A stretch of 5,177 nucleotides of DNA. Source: Leptospira ainlahdjerensis (GTDB lineage Bacteria > Spirochaetota > Leptospiria > Leptospirales > Leptospiraceae). The stretch is taken from positions 1 to 5,177 of the forward strand of contig NZ_JAFFPU010000047.1 in the NCBI RefSeq assembly GCF_016919175.1. Direction: 5' to 3'. A program made the translations under genes and the position numbers. Below the pieces are notes generated by a model. That model ran no database searches, was not told the origin of the DNA, and saw nothing but the letters and a program-made list of their open reading frames with translations. This document shows, in pieces, positions 1 through 4,223 of this stretch; positions within the stretch are counted from its first letter, which is position 1; every line of letters begins with the position of its first letter.

Positions 1-480
1 CACCATGTGTGTCGAATTGGAATAAGGTTCTCTCCAAATCCTCGACGCTTCTGCGGATTGCATTTCATGTCTGCCTATACCGAGTTTATTCAACCATCGG
101 TTCGCTGTGGATATTGTCCAAGGTAGTTGTATCTGTAGGCTGTTTCGTGCCTTTCGTAGTGCGATTTCCATCGATAGAGGTTTCGGATTTTTTCCGGAAA
201 GATTGGAGTAAACGATTTCCGCGATGATCTTCGCTTCGGTTTCTCGAAGATCCATTCTTTCCGGGTTCAGATTTGATTTACGCTTTGCTTTTTTTTCTCC
301 GACAACGATGGAGAGATCCGATCCGGTATTATACTTTTCGAATCTTCTCCGAATTGCATCTTCCGAAAGTCCAAAAGTGGATGAGGCTTTACGCATCATT
401 TCACCTTTAGCGTGTTTCGATGGAGCATCCCTCCAAGCGGAGTAGAAGTCGTAGAATAGATCCGGATCTAACTGTTTCAC
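1..480 (-). CDS. MuA/rve-family DDE transposase, N-terminal part (runs off the left edge)
   Basis: The frame is open from a GTG at 480 to the window edge, giving 160 codons of an incomplete protein. Residues about 1-52 form a helix-turn-helix-like unit (SSTFGLSEDAIRRRFEKY), and residues about 70-140 form a second (LRETEAKII, then PWTISTANRWLNKLGI). Next comes REPYSNSTHMV, which resembles the linker that precedes the first catalytic Asp of rve-fold phage transposases. Paired N-terminal DNA-binding domains before a DDE core are typical of MuA, which binds element ends and carries out strand transfer. The catalytic residues lie outside the window, so the class is inferred from the N-terminal half and the prophage-like context. 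The GTG overlaps the upstream stop as GTGA, like other junctions here, but its Shine-Dalgarno is weak. An ATG at codon 28, preceded by AAAGGTGAA, is an alternative start that would cut into the first domain. An ATPase B-like gene may follow, unseen. Confidence 0.75.
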   Translation of the reverse strand, partial: MKQLDPDLFYDFYSAWRDAPSKHAKGEMMRKASSTFGLSEDAIRRRFEKYNTGSDLSIVVGEKKAKRKSNLNPERMDLRETEAKIIAEIVYSNLSGKNPKPLSMEIALRKARNSLQIQLPWTISTANRWLNKLGIGRHEMQSAEASRIWREPYSNSTHMV

Positions 481-1343
481 TCGCTTGTCTCGCCTTGGAA
501 GAGATGGCTCGACCAATTCATTTTCAGAGTCTTGAGTCCGATCTCCATCGTTGCAGTGGTCCGCGAAAGATAAATTCCCAAAGCTCCGCTTCGTGCTTCT
601 TCCGGGATGGATTCAATTCGATTCAGTGCTTCGAGTATTGAAGCGTTGCACTCATCGATAACTTTTTCCGCCTCTCTCTGATTCTTAATTTTTAAAAGTT
701 TATCTGGATCGAGGTCTTTAGATTTTCTCAGAACGTCGAGTTGTTCGTCTTTCTTTTCGAGGGTCTTTTGTAGGGATTCATTTTTTCTTCGAAGAAGGTC
801 AGCATCGGCTTTAATCGACTGCTTTTCAGTTTCGAGAGATTTAATCTTTCTCTGTGAAGAGTTTTCCATTGCAGAAATTCTTTCTGTGAGAAACTCTTCT
901 GCGGAAACAACCGTGCCGTCGGAAAGTGTTAAGATTTCGCCTTCCATTTGCTTTTGACGCACTTCTTTAGCGGCCTGAAGGAATCGTTTTGGCGAAGCCT
1001 CCATAAGCTGTTTAACGCGATCCCCGATCCCAAATGTCTCAACGGCTGAAACGTATTCAGAAGCAACTCTTCCGGACATTCCAAGTTCTTGTTCCATACA
1101 ATCCGAAAACTTTTCGTATCCGAGTTCTAAATGAAGCTCAAGATTTCGGATTGCAGTGAGGGCAATCGCGGTTTGGAAAACACTTACCTTTGCTTGAGCA
1201 AGGTAAAATTGAGCAAGGGTCTTTCTTTGTTCAGGTGAAAAATCCTTCGCCTCATTCTTACTTGGAATTGTTAGTGAAGTTTCCTCTGTAGAGGTTTCTC
1301 CTATTTCGTCTCTGTATTCATCTAACGCCGATTTTTCGGTCAT
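477..1343 (-). CDS. Coiled-coil protein with a DUF3102-like N-terminal region
   Basis: This is a 288-residue cytoplasmic protein with no signal peptide or membrane segment. Residues 1-35 are acidic and probably disordered. Residues about 38-125 are helical and include LGYEKFSDCMEQELGMSGR followed by VASEYVSAVETFG. That resembles the helix-turn-helix-like pattern of DUF3102-type phage and plasmid proteins, though the match is by eye only. Residues about 145-225 are rich in Glu, Lys, Gln and Leu (ENSSQRKIKSLETEKQ and on) and should form a long coiled coil. The last 60 residues form another helical segment. The start at 1343 lies one base after the stop of the upstream gene, and its AAGGAG ribosome site sits inside that gene's last codons. 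The stop overlaps the transposase start as GTGA. Its position just before the transposase suggests a DNA-binding accessory for transposition or replication, but no function is established. Confidence 0.85.
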   Translation of the reverse strand: MTEKSALDEYRDEIGETSTEETSLTIPSKNEAKDFSPEQRKTLAQFYLAQAKVSVFQTAIALTAIRNLELHLELGYEKFSDCMEQELGMSGRVASEYVSAVETFGIGDRVKQLMEASPKRFLQAAKEVRQKQMEGEILTLSDGTVVSAEEFLTERISAMENSSQRKIKSLETEKQSIKADADLLRRKNESLQKTLEKKDEQLDVLRKSKDLDPDKLLKIKNQREAEKVIDECNASILEALNRIESIPEEARSGALGIYLSRTTATMEIGLKTLKMNWSSHLFQGETSE

Positions 1344-1344
1344 C

Positions 1345-1758
1345 TCATTTCTCCTTGAATCCCATGTTTTTTAAAATAGCTTGTGCTTCCGCGCTTTGTG
1401 ATACACGCATTCCGTTTTCTGATTGTAGTTTTTTGAATTCAGCTCGTGCCTCTCTTGCCTTTTTGAAAATCGATCTAATCTCCTCGATCGGAAGATTGAA
1501 TTCCATTTCCAAAATCTGAATCAGATGAGGAGTGTTCCGGTCTCCATAGGCGGTTTCGGCTAAATGCTGTCTTTGGACGTTATATGCCTTTGCGATTGCC
1601 CTCATTGAAGATTTACCCTCAACGGGATTTATTTTTGTCCGAATCCCAGCCGGTAGGCGAACCCCTCTGGCTTTCCTGGTGCCATTAGATTTTGGTAATT
1701 GCACCAGGTTTCTGACATCATTAGATTTTGATAATGATGTCATGTCTTCATTTTCCAT
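1345..1758 (-). CDS. Small HTH DNA-binding protein
   Basis: This 137-residue protein has a basic N-terminal tail (TRKARGVRLPAGIRTK, residues 27-42) and a probable helix-turn-helix at about 50-95. SMRAIAKAYNVQRQHLAE gives the scanning and recognition helices, and HLIQILEMEFNLPIEEI resembles the later helices of Cro/XRE-type domains. Residues 96-115 form a charged helix. It is probably a phage-encoded transcriptional regulator or DNA-binding accessory; the family is not recognised more exactly. The start at 1758 is supported by AGGAG five bases upstream, and the gene overlaps the end of the preceding gene by 11 bases. A second in-frame ATG at codon 6 is less likely. The N-terminal 24 residues contain a degenerate 12-residue duplication (LSKSND / LPKSNG), encoded by a 36-bp-spaced DNA repeat, and the same DNA carries a long inverted repeat. 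Both are listed separately. Confidence 0.8.
   Translation of the reverse strand: MENEDMTSLSKSNDVRNLVQLPKSNGTRKARGVRLPAGIRTKINPVEGKSSMRAIAKAYNVQRQHLAETAYGDRNTPHLIQILEMEFNLPIEEIRSIFKKAREARAEFKKLQSENGMRVSQSAEAQAILKNMGFKEK
1683..1735. repeat. 17-bp direct repeat, 36 bp apart
   Basis: CATTAGATTTTGGTAAT (1683-1699) and CATTAGATTTTGATAAT (1719-1735) match at 16 of 17 positions and are offset by exactly 36 bp, or 12 codons. They lie near the start of the HTH gene and encode its LPKSNG and LSKSND segments. The frame-preserving spacing fits an internal duplication, but the site could also be a binding repeat. Confidence 0.7.
1713..1742 (-). promoter_or_regulatory. 11-bp perfect inverted repeat just inside a start codon
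   Basis: TGACATCATTA (1713-1723) and TAATGATGTCA (1732-1742) are perfect reverse complements around an 8-base loop. In the mRNA this hairpin would begin about 17 bases after the A of the ATG at 1758, in codons 6-16 of the HTH gene. It could be a translational hairpin or a dimeric protein's operator, perhaps for the product of the gene itself. The structure is seen directly; the role is inferred. Confidence 0.55.
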
Positions 1759-2218
1759 AAATTCTCCTGAGTCCGCGCAAATGACTTAAGCATTGCGCTA
1801 ACTTGATTTGAATTTTTGGAGCAAGTTGCCAAAGAAAACTTTCACCAAAAAGATCAGTGTCGTCTTCTGAACTGATTAATTTAGAGGAGGTCAGTTTTAC
1901 CTTCGCACGTTGTAGCGATTGGAGTCCGGTAAGTAACCGCAACTCTCCTGAAAAAAAGCTCTTCCCTGGTAAGAGAAGGTGTAAGATTGCGATCGATCCG
2001 GTTCCGGAAAATTTACGAGTAGGGTTTTTGCCTTCGATCGTATCGACGTTTAGAATATACAAACCGTCATATTCTTCGATGAACTGCCATTGCATTAGAA
2101 TTTGAATCGTTCTATAGATTGTTTTCTCTGGACGTTTTAAGTTTCTTGCAACCTGCGCTGGACGAAACGCGACAAGAGGATTCTCTAAGAAAAATTTCGC
2201 TACAATCAAAAGAGTCAT
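1748..2218 (-). CDS. Winged-helix DNA-binding protein
   Basis: The product has 156 residues. Residues about 3-57 match a winged-helix pattern: LLIVAKFFLENP (helix 1), FRPAQVARNL (helix 2), PEKTIYRTIQILMQWQFI (recognition helix) and a wing, EEYDGLYILN. This is the layout of MarR/IclR-type domains. The remaining 100 residues, including a Ser/Lys-rich stretch at 105-120 and a basic helical end (LSHLRGLRRIYGK), match nothing I recognise. No metal or ligand motif is evident. The start at 2218 overlaps the preceding stop as ATGA. The Shine-Dalgarno is poor (GGTAAG), so translation probably depends on coupling. The 3' end overlaps the next gene by 11 bases. A role as an early phage regulator or replication/transposition accessory is likely but unproven. 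Six tandem-looking hydrophobic residues at 78-84 (AILHLLL) are too short for a membrane span. Confidence 0.8.
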   Translation of the reverse strand: MTLLIVAKFFLENPLVAFRPAQVARNLKRPEKTIYRTIQILMQWQFIEEYDGLYILNVDTIEGKNPTRKFSGTGSIAILHLLLPGKSFFSGELRLLTGLQSLQRAKVKLTSSKLISSEDDTDLFGESFLWQLAPKIQIKLAQCLSHLRGLRRIYGK

Positions 2219-2424
2219 TTTCTTACCGAGTCAAGTAATGGTCTGAGCTTCTCAAACCATTTCTCCAAACATGGTTTACAAAGATCGAATTGATAAATGA
2301 TAGTAGGTTGAAATCCGCATCCACTACAGACCGTTGTCTTTTCTGAAAAAAGCTCCTCGGCGGAAGAACTCCCGCCGAGGGGAAGAGAGTCAAAGGTTGT
2401 AAGCTTCGGAAAAGAACTGCTCAT
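2215..2424 (-). CDS. Mini zinc-ribbon protein with two CxxC knuckles
   Basis: This 69-residue protein carries C33-x2-C36 and C49-x2-C52 (CSGCGF, then LCKPCLEKW) separated by 12 residues, as expected for a zinc-ribbon or treble-clef site. The N-terminal 32 residues are Ser-rich and low in complexity (LPLGGSSSAEELF). The C-terminal helix (EKWFEKLRPLLDSV) probably packs against the knuckle. Such small zinc proteins bind nucleic acid or protein partners; the target here is unknown. The start at 2424 overlaps the preceding stop as ATGA and has GGAG eight bases upstream. The stop overlaps the next start as ATGA. The N-terminal coding DNA contains a GC-rich hairpin followed by six T's on the sense strand, listed separately. 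The low-complexity protein segment may therefore exist because the DNA is constrained to fold. Confidence 0.75.
   Translation of the reverse strand: MSSSFPKLTTFDSLPLGGSSSAEELFSEKTTVCSGCGFQPTIIYQFDLCKPCLEKWFEKLRPLLDSVRK
2346..2382 (-). terminator. Intragenic terminator-like hairpin (possible attenuator)
   Basis: On the minus strand a perfect 9-bp stem, CCTCGGCGG with CCGCCGAGG (arms 2355-2363 and 2372-2380, 8-base loop), is followed after AGC by TTTTTT (2351-2346). This is the form of a Rho-independent terminator in the direction of operon transcription. It lies within codons about 15-27 of the zinc-ribbon gene, with four operon genes upstream and four downstream. The plus strand has no T-run after the stem. 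Whether it acts in vivo is not shown by sequence alone. Confidence 0.6.
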
Positions 2425-2699
2425 GCGAATTTCTCCAAGGAATGACTTTTTGGACTTTTCGTTTTGTATCCCTCTTTCGATTTAGAAGGTATGGTTGCTG
2501 AAATTTCACTTGGCAAAACATGAAGTCGAATATACTGAAGAAGATCTTCAGCATTTAATTTCCGAATCAGAGTGTCCGGAATTTTATTCCAACAACGATC
2601 AAATAGAGTTCGTGCGTTCAAATTTTTCTCACGTAAAGACTCTACTTGATCGCAAATGAAACGACCCCTCACTCGATCGTATTTAGTTGTGTTAGCCAT
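2421..2699 (-). CDS. Hypothetical early phage protein, 92 residues
   Basis: The start at 2699 (MANTTKYDRVRG) has AAGGAG nine bases upstream and overlaps the end of the preceding gene by 8 bases, so it is preferred over a longer reading from further upstream. Residues 10-70 look compact and helical (FICDQVESLREKN, ARTLFDRCWNKIPDTLI, AEDLLQYIRLHVLPSEI). The last 22 residues are Lys/Ser-rich and basic (SKSKEGYKTKSPKSHSLEK), suggesting a flexible nucleic-acid-binding tail. There are two isolated cysteines, no metal-binding pattern and no membrane segment. I do not recognise the family. The stop overlaps the next start as ATGA. Its place among small early genes is compatible with a regulator, a host-takeover protein or an anti-defence protein, and the sequence does not decide between them. 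Confidence 0.75.
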   Translation of the reverse strand: MANTTKYDRVRGRFICDQVESLREKNLNARTLFDRCWNKIPDTLIRKLNAEDLLQYIRLHVLPSEISATIPSKSKEGYKTKSPKSHSLEKFA

Positions 2700-2907
2700 T
2701 GAATGTTTCTCCTTTTTCCGAAAGTTTTTTCTTTTGGACCCAGTGATTGAATCGATCTTTAAGTTCTTCATCATCGATGAAGTATTCATAGATAGCGCAT
2801 CGTGAGAGAAGAATCTGAACCGGATCATGTTTTGTTTTTTCCATAATCCTTTGAATAGATTCAGATACTTTTCTTCGGTGGCTTTTGATTGCGAAGATAG
2901 GCTCCAT
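2692..2907 (-). CDS. Hypothetical early phage protein, 71 residues
   Basis: The chosen start at 2907 (MEPIFAIKSHRR) shares one base with the preceding stop as TGATG and has AGGAA upstream. A longer reading to 2949 would overlap the neighbour by 43 bases and is not favoured. The protein is charged and helical: KVSESIQRIMEKTK, then HDPVQILLSRCAIYEYFIDDEELKDRFNHWVQKKKL. It has a basic N-terminus, an acidic turn at 45-48 and a basic end. No known motif is recognised. Size, helical content and position resemble the small accessory proteins found next to Ner-like genes in transposable phages, but that is only context. Its last bases hold the ribosome site of the next gene. Confidence 0.7.
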   Translation of the reverse strand: MEPIFAIKSHRRKVSESIQRIMEKTKHDPVQILLSRCAIYEYFIDDEELKDRFNHWVQKKKLSEKGETFNG

Positions 2908-3128
2908 CACGCAAGTTCCTTGAACTTTTTGGTGGCAGGTGTTTCCCAAACGATTTCGAATTTATCTTCTTCGAGTGCTTTGATAACACTTGAATACGCA
3001 TCTTGACCGTTGAGAGTTTTCAACGCGTAGTTATAGTTGAGTCCCTTGGAGTCGCTCCATTCTTTGAATCTAAGAAAGCCTCTTTTCGCTATCGCCCGTT
3101 TGATCTCTTCATTATTTCGAATGATCAT
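2907..3128 (-). CDS. Ner-like small DNA-binding protein
   Basis: This is a 73-residue protein. Residues 6-50 form a helix-turn-helix pattern: NEEIKRAIAKRGF, FKEWSDSKGL, then NYNYALKTLNGQ as the likely recognition helix, followed by SSVIKALEEDKF. The length and the W-S-x-x-x-G-L core recall Mu Ner and other small early repressors that bind near the early promoter and limit transcription after induction. The family is inferred by pattern and position (second gene of the early operon, upstream of the transposase); no search was run. The start at 3128 shares a base with the upstream stop as TAATG and has AAGGAG eight bases before it. The 3' end overlaps the next start as TGATG. Alternatives are an excisionase-type (Cox) or generic XRE-like protein. 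Confidence 0.75.
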   Translation of the reverse strand: MIIRNNEEIKRAIAKRGFLRFKEWSDSKGLNYNYALKTLNGQDAYSSVIKALEEDKFEIVWETPATKKFKELA

Positions 3129-3469
3129 TACTGATTCTCCTTTAGTTTAGGGAAACGATACTGATCGGCTCGAACGTAGAATCCTCGATCATCGTTAAAA
3201 CAAATGAAGAATTGAAAAAAGAAGATCTGAATCCCAATATAAAAGATTCGATGATTGACAGAAGATTCACGAAGAGCGGTTCCAAGATTGAACCGTAGCA
3301 GAGATATCGATTTAACTATGACGCCAGTTTCTATACCAGAGATTATGTAGAGATCGAAGGTCAACCAACCAGAGGAGAGACTATATGATGTTGGAATCAG
3401 CAAAAGAAGATTGAGAATTAGGGTCTTCAATCTCACTTTGATTTTTTGATCTGAACTTTCGGAACCCAT
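3128..3469 (-). CDS. Small hydrophobic membrane protein, first gene of the early operon
   Basis: This reads as a 113-residue protein. A short polar N-terminus (MGSESSDQKIKVRLK) is followed by hydrophobic stretches at about 16-33, 36-58 and 75-92 (IFYIGIQIFFFQFFICF), then a charged tail rich in aromatic residues and Arg. Two or three membrane spans are plausible, with the basic KVRLK near the inner face. I do not recognise the family. Evidence that it is a real gene: AAGGAG five bases before the ATG at 3469, its place directly after the predicted early promoter, and a TAATG junction with the next gene. Against it: no known domain and a somewhat unusual composition. A membrane protein as the first early gene would fit superinfection exclusion or host-envelope interference, but this is speculation. 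No overlapping ORF on either strand has comparable signals. Confidence 0.6.
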   Translation of the reverse strand: MGSESSDQKIKVRLKTLILNLLLLIPTSYSLSSGWLTFDLYIISGIETGVIVKSISLLRFNLGTALRESSVNHRIFYIGIQIFFFQFFICFNDDRGFYVRADQYRFPKLKENQ

Positions 3470-3509
3470 GAAAACTCCTTGATTTCCCTGGTTTTATTTC
3501 CGATCCTTT

Positions 3510-3545
3510 CGGTAGGTTTAAACCAGTTGAAAAGAGCTTTGTCGG
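3510..3545 (-). promoter_or_regulatory. Predicted early operon promoter (leftward)
   Basis: Read on the minus strand, CCGACA (3545-3540) is a 4/6 match to a -35 box, with a 17-bp spacer to TTTAAA (3522-3517), a 4/6 match to a -10 box. Transcription would begin near 3510 and leave a leader of about 40 bases before the first gene. The -35 box lies within operator O1. The -10 box lies within the 10-bp palindrome GGTTTAAACC (3515-3524). Strength and start point are predicted only. Confidence 0.5.
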
Positions 3546-3563
3546 ATACCGACAATTTTGCAA
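3527..3563 (+). promoter_or_regulatory. Predicted repressor promoter (rightward)
   Basis: TTGAAA (3527-3532) is a 5/6 match to a -35 box and GACAAT (3551-3556) a 4/6 match to a -10 box, with an 18-bp spacer. The start would be near 3563, only about 8 bases before the repressor ATG. No clear Shine-Dalgarno lies in between, so the message may be nearly leaderless. The -10 overlaps O1, which would allow autoregulation. Confidence 0.45.
3539..3555. promoter_or_regulatory. Operator O1, perfect 7-3-7 palindrome
   Basis: TTGTCGG-ATA-CCGACAA is a perfect inverted repeat in the gap between divergent repressor and early genes. It covers the predicted -35 of the early promoter and the predicted -10 of the repressor promoter, which is the geometry of a phage repressor operator. 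A near copy (O2) lies 32 bp to the right. Binding by the adjacent repressor is inferred. Confidence 0.75.
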
Positions 3564-3570
3564 GTAAAAA

Positions 3571-3587
3571 ATGTCTGAATCCGACAA
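3571..3587. promoter_or_regulatory. Operator O2, near copy of O1 over the repressor start codon
   Basis: ATGTCTG-AAT-CCGACAA has the same 7-3-7 layout as O1 and matches its arms at 12 of 14 positions. The right arm is identical. It begins exactly at the repressor ATG and covers codons 1-6. The centres of O1 and O2 are 32 bp apart, about three helical turns, so two dimers could bind the same DNA face. Confidence 0.55.
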
Positions 3588-3975
3588 AATAAATGAATTA
3601 ATATCTAAACGTTTTTCTGAATTTTTTAAAACCGTAGGTTTGACTCAAGAGGAGTTTGCTAAACGAATTCGTGTAGCAAGGTCAAATATAAGTTCCTGGA
3701 AAAATGGAACACATGGAATTTCTGGTTCTGCACTGAAGGCTATGGAGCATGAATTCAAATTAAATTCACTTTGGCTCCTCTCTGGCGAAGGTAAAATGTT
3801 CCTTAGCGAAAAAGAAATTTCGAATGAAGAACAAGCTAAATTAGCTTGGAAAGCTGTAATAAAAAGCCAAAGAAATCCGAAACTCAGAAAACTTTTAGAC
3901 TTATTGAATGACACAACGCTTGCAGATGATCAGATCGAAGCATTGGAAAAAATTATACGATCAATGAAAAATTAG
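3571..3975 (+). CDS. Phage CI/XRE-type HTH repressor without peptidase domain
   Basis: The product has 134 residues and is the only plus-strand gene here. Residues about 14-75 form an XRE-type domain: FSEFFKTVGLTQEEFAKRI, VARSNISSWKNGTHGIS (turn and recognition helix), SALKAMEHEFKLNSLWLLSGEG. The WLLSGEG end is typical of CI-type phage repressors. Residues 80-134 are helical and charged, ending in DDQIEALEKIIRSMKN, and probably dimerise. The Ser/Lys peptidase domain of LexA/CI proteins is absent, so RecA-driven self-cleavage is not expected and induction must work another way. It likely holds the element dormant by binding O1/O2 and blocking the leftward early operon. The ATG at 3571 lies within O2. 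Ribosome-site sequence is weak, in line with low, autoregulated expression or a nearly leaderless message. The 3' end overlaps a convergent small ORF by 3 bases. Confidence 0.88.
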   Translation: MSESDKINELISKRFSEFFKTVGLTQEEFAKRIRVARSNISSWKNGTHGISGSALKAMEHEFKLNSLWLLSGEGKMFLSEKEISNEEQAKLAWKAVIKSQRNPKLRKLLDLLNDTTLADDQIEALEKIIRSMKN

Positions 3976-4142
3976 AGATTTGGGAAAAGCATTTTTCTTC
4001 TAATCCAGCGAATCGCAGATGCGGCAAGAATCTCTGATACTTGGTCAAAATCTTCCTCGGCTGAAAGACATTTTATCAATTCGTTTCGTAATCTAAGTTT
4101 TAGTTCATTTGGAGGAGTTTGTTTCTTGAGTTGCGGTTTCAT
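3972..4142 (-). CDS. Hypothetical 56-residue protein convergent with the repressor
   Basis: A 57-codon frame (MKPQLKKQTPPNELKLRLRN at the start) runs leftward and ends in TAA at 3972-3974, within the repressor stop region. The product is basic and helical. KLRLRNELIKCLSAEEDFDQ and the following SEILAASAIRWIRRKM resemble the strand-plus-two-helix order of ribbon-helix-helix proteins, but this is a weak visual match. A possible GGAT ribosome site lies just upstream of ATG 4142, and an A+T-rich segment with TATACT- and TATATA-like boxes (about 4158-4180) could be its promoter. It fills most of the space between repressor and element edge. If real, it may be a small regulator or an antagonist of the repressor. 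Its transcript would run antisense into the repressor gene. It could also be a chance ORF. Confidence 0.45.
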   Translation of the reverse strand: MKPQLKKQTPPNELKLRLRNELIKCLSAEEDFDQVSEILAASAIRWIRRKMLFPNL

Positions 4143-4223
4143 TTCTATCCAACGTCTTCGCTATATATATGTATAGTATAGACACACGCCAGACAAAAAA
4201 AGAAAAAGGGAGATAAAATTTTT
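4143..4223. other. A+T-rich spacer, likely near the element edge
   Basis: No ORF was found here. It holds an alternating T/A stretch (TATATATATGTATAGTATAG, about 4161-4180), which would be flexible DNA and could supply promoter boxes for the leftward small ORF, followed by CACACGCCAGACA and an A-rich run. With the repeats to its right it is the most likely place for the element end, but no unambiguous TG...CA terminus or target duplication can be assigned from one side. Confidence 0.4.

Noticed and set aside
9..641. Three overlapping plus-strand ORFs of about 72 codons each near the left edge.
   Set aside because: They lie opposite the transposase frame and the end of the coiled-coil gene, lack ribosome sites, and have Ser/Phe/Arg-rich antisense-type composition.
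728..910. A 60-codon minus-strand ORF inside the coiled-coil gene.
   Set aside because: It is an alternate frame of the Lys/Glu-rich coiled-coil coding DNA and has no independent start signal.
1857..2105. An 82-codon plus-strand ORF opposite the winged-helix gene.
   Set aside because: It has no ribosome site or domain, and the minus-strand frame shows a clear winged-helix pattern with overlapping operon junctions.
2700..2828. An N-terminal extension of the 92-residue protein to an ATG at 2828.
   Set aside because: It would lie almost wholly within the neighbouring gene, while the ATG at 2699 has a strong AAGGAG and a typical short overlap.
3515..3524. GGTTTAAACC palindrome, considered as a third operator.
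   Set aside because: It does not share the TTGTCGG/CCGACAA arms of O1 and O2 and is better explained as containing the early -10 box; kept only as a remark under that promoter.
3381..3587. A 68-codon minus-strand ORF crossing the control region.
   Set aside because: It spans the operators, both predicted promoters and the start of the membrane-protein gene, and it has no ribosome site.
3645..3914. An 89-codon minus-strand ORF opposite the repressor gene.
   Set aside because: It is antisense to a clear HTH repressor and shows Phe/Ser-rich shadow composition.
3974..4042. AGAGATT ... AATCTCT inverted repeat after the repressor gene, considered as its terminator.
   Set aside because: The arms are only 7 bp with a loop of about 50 bases and no T-run follows, so it is not a credible intrinsic terminator.
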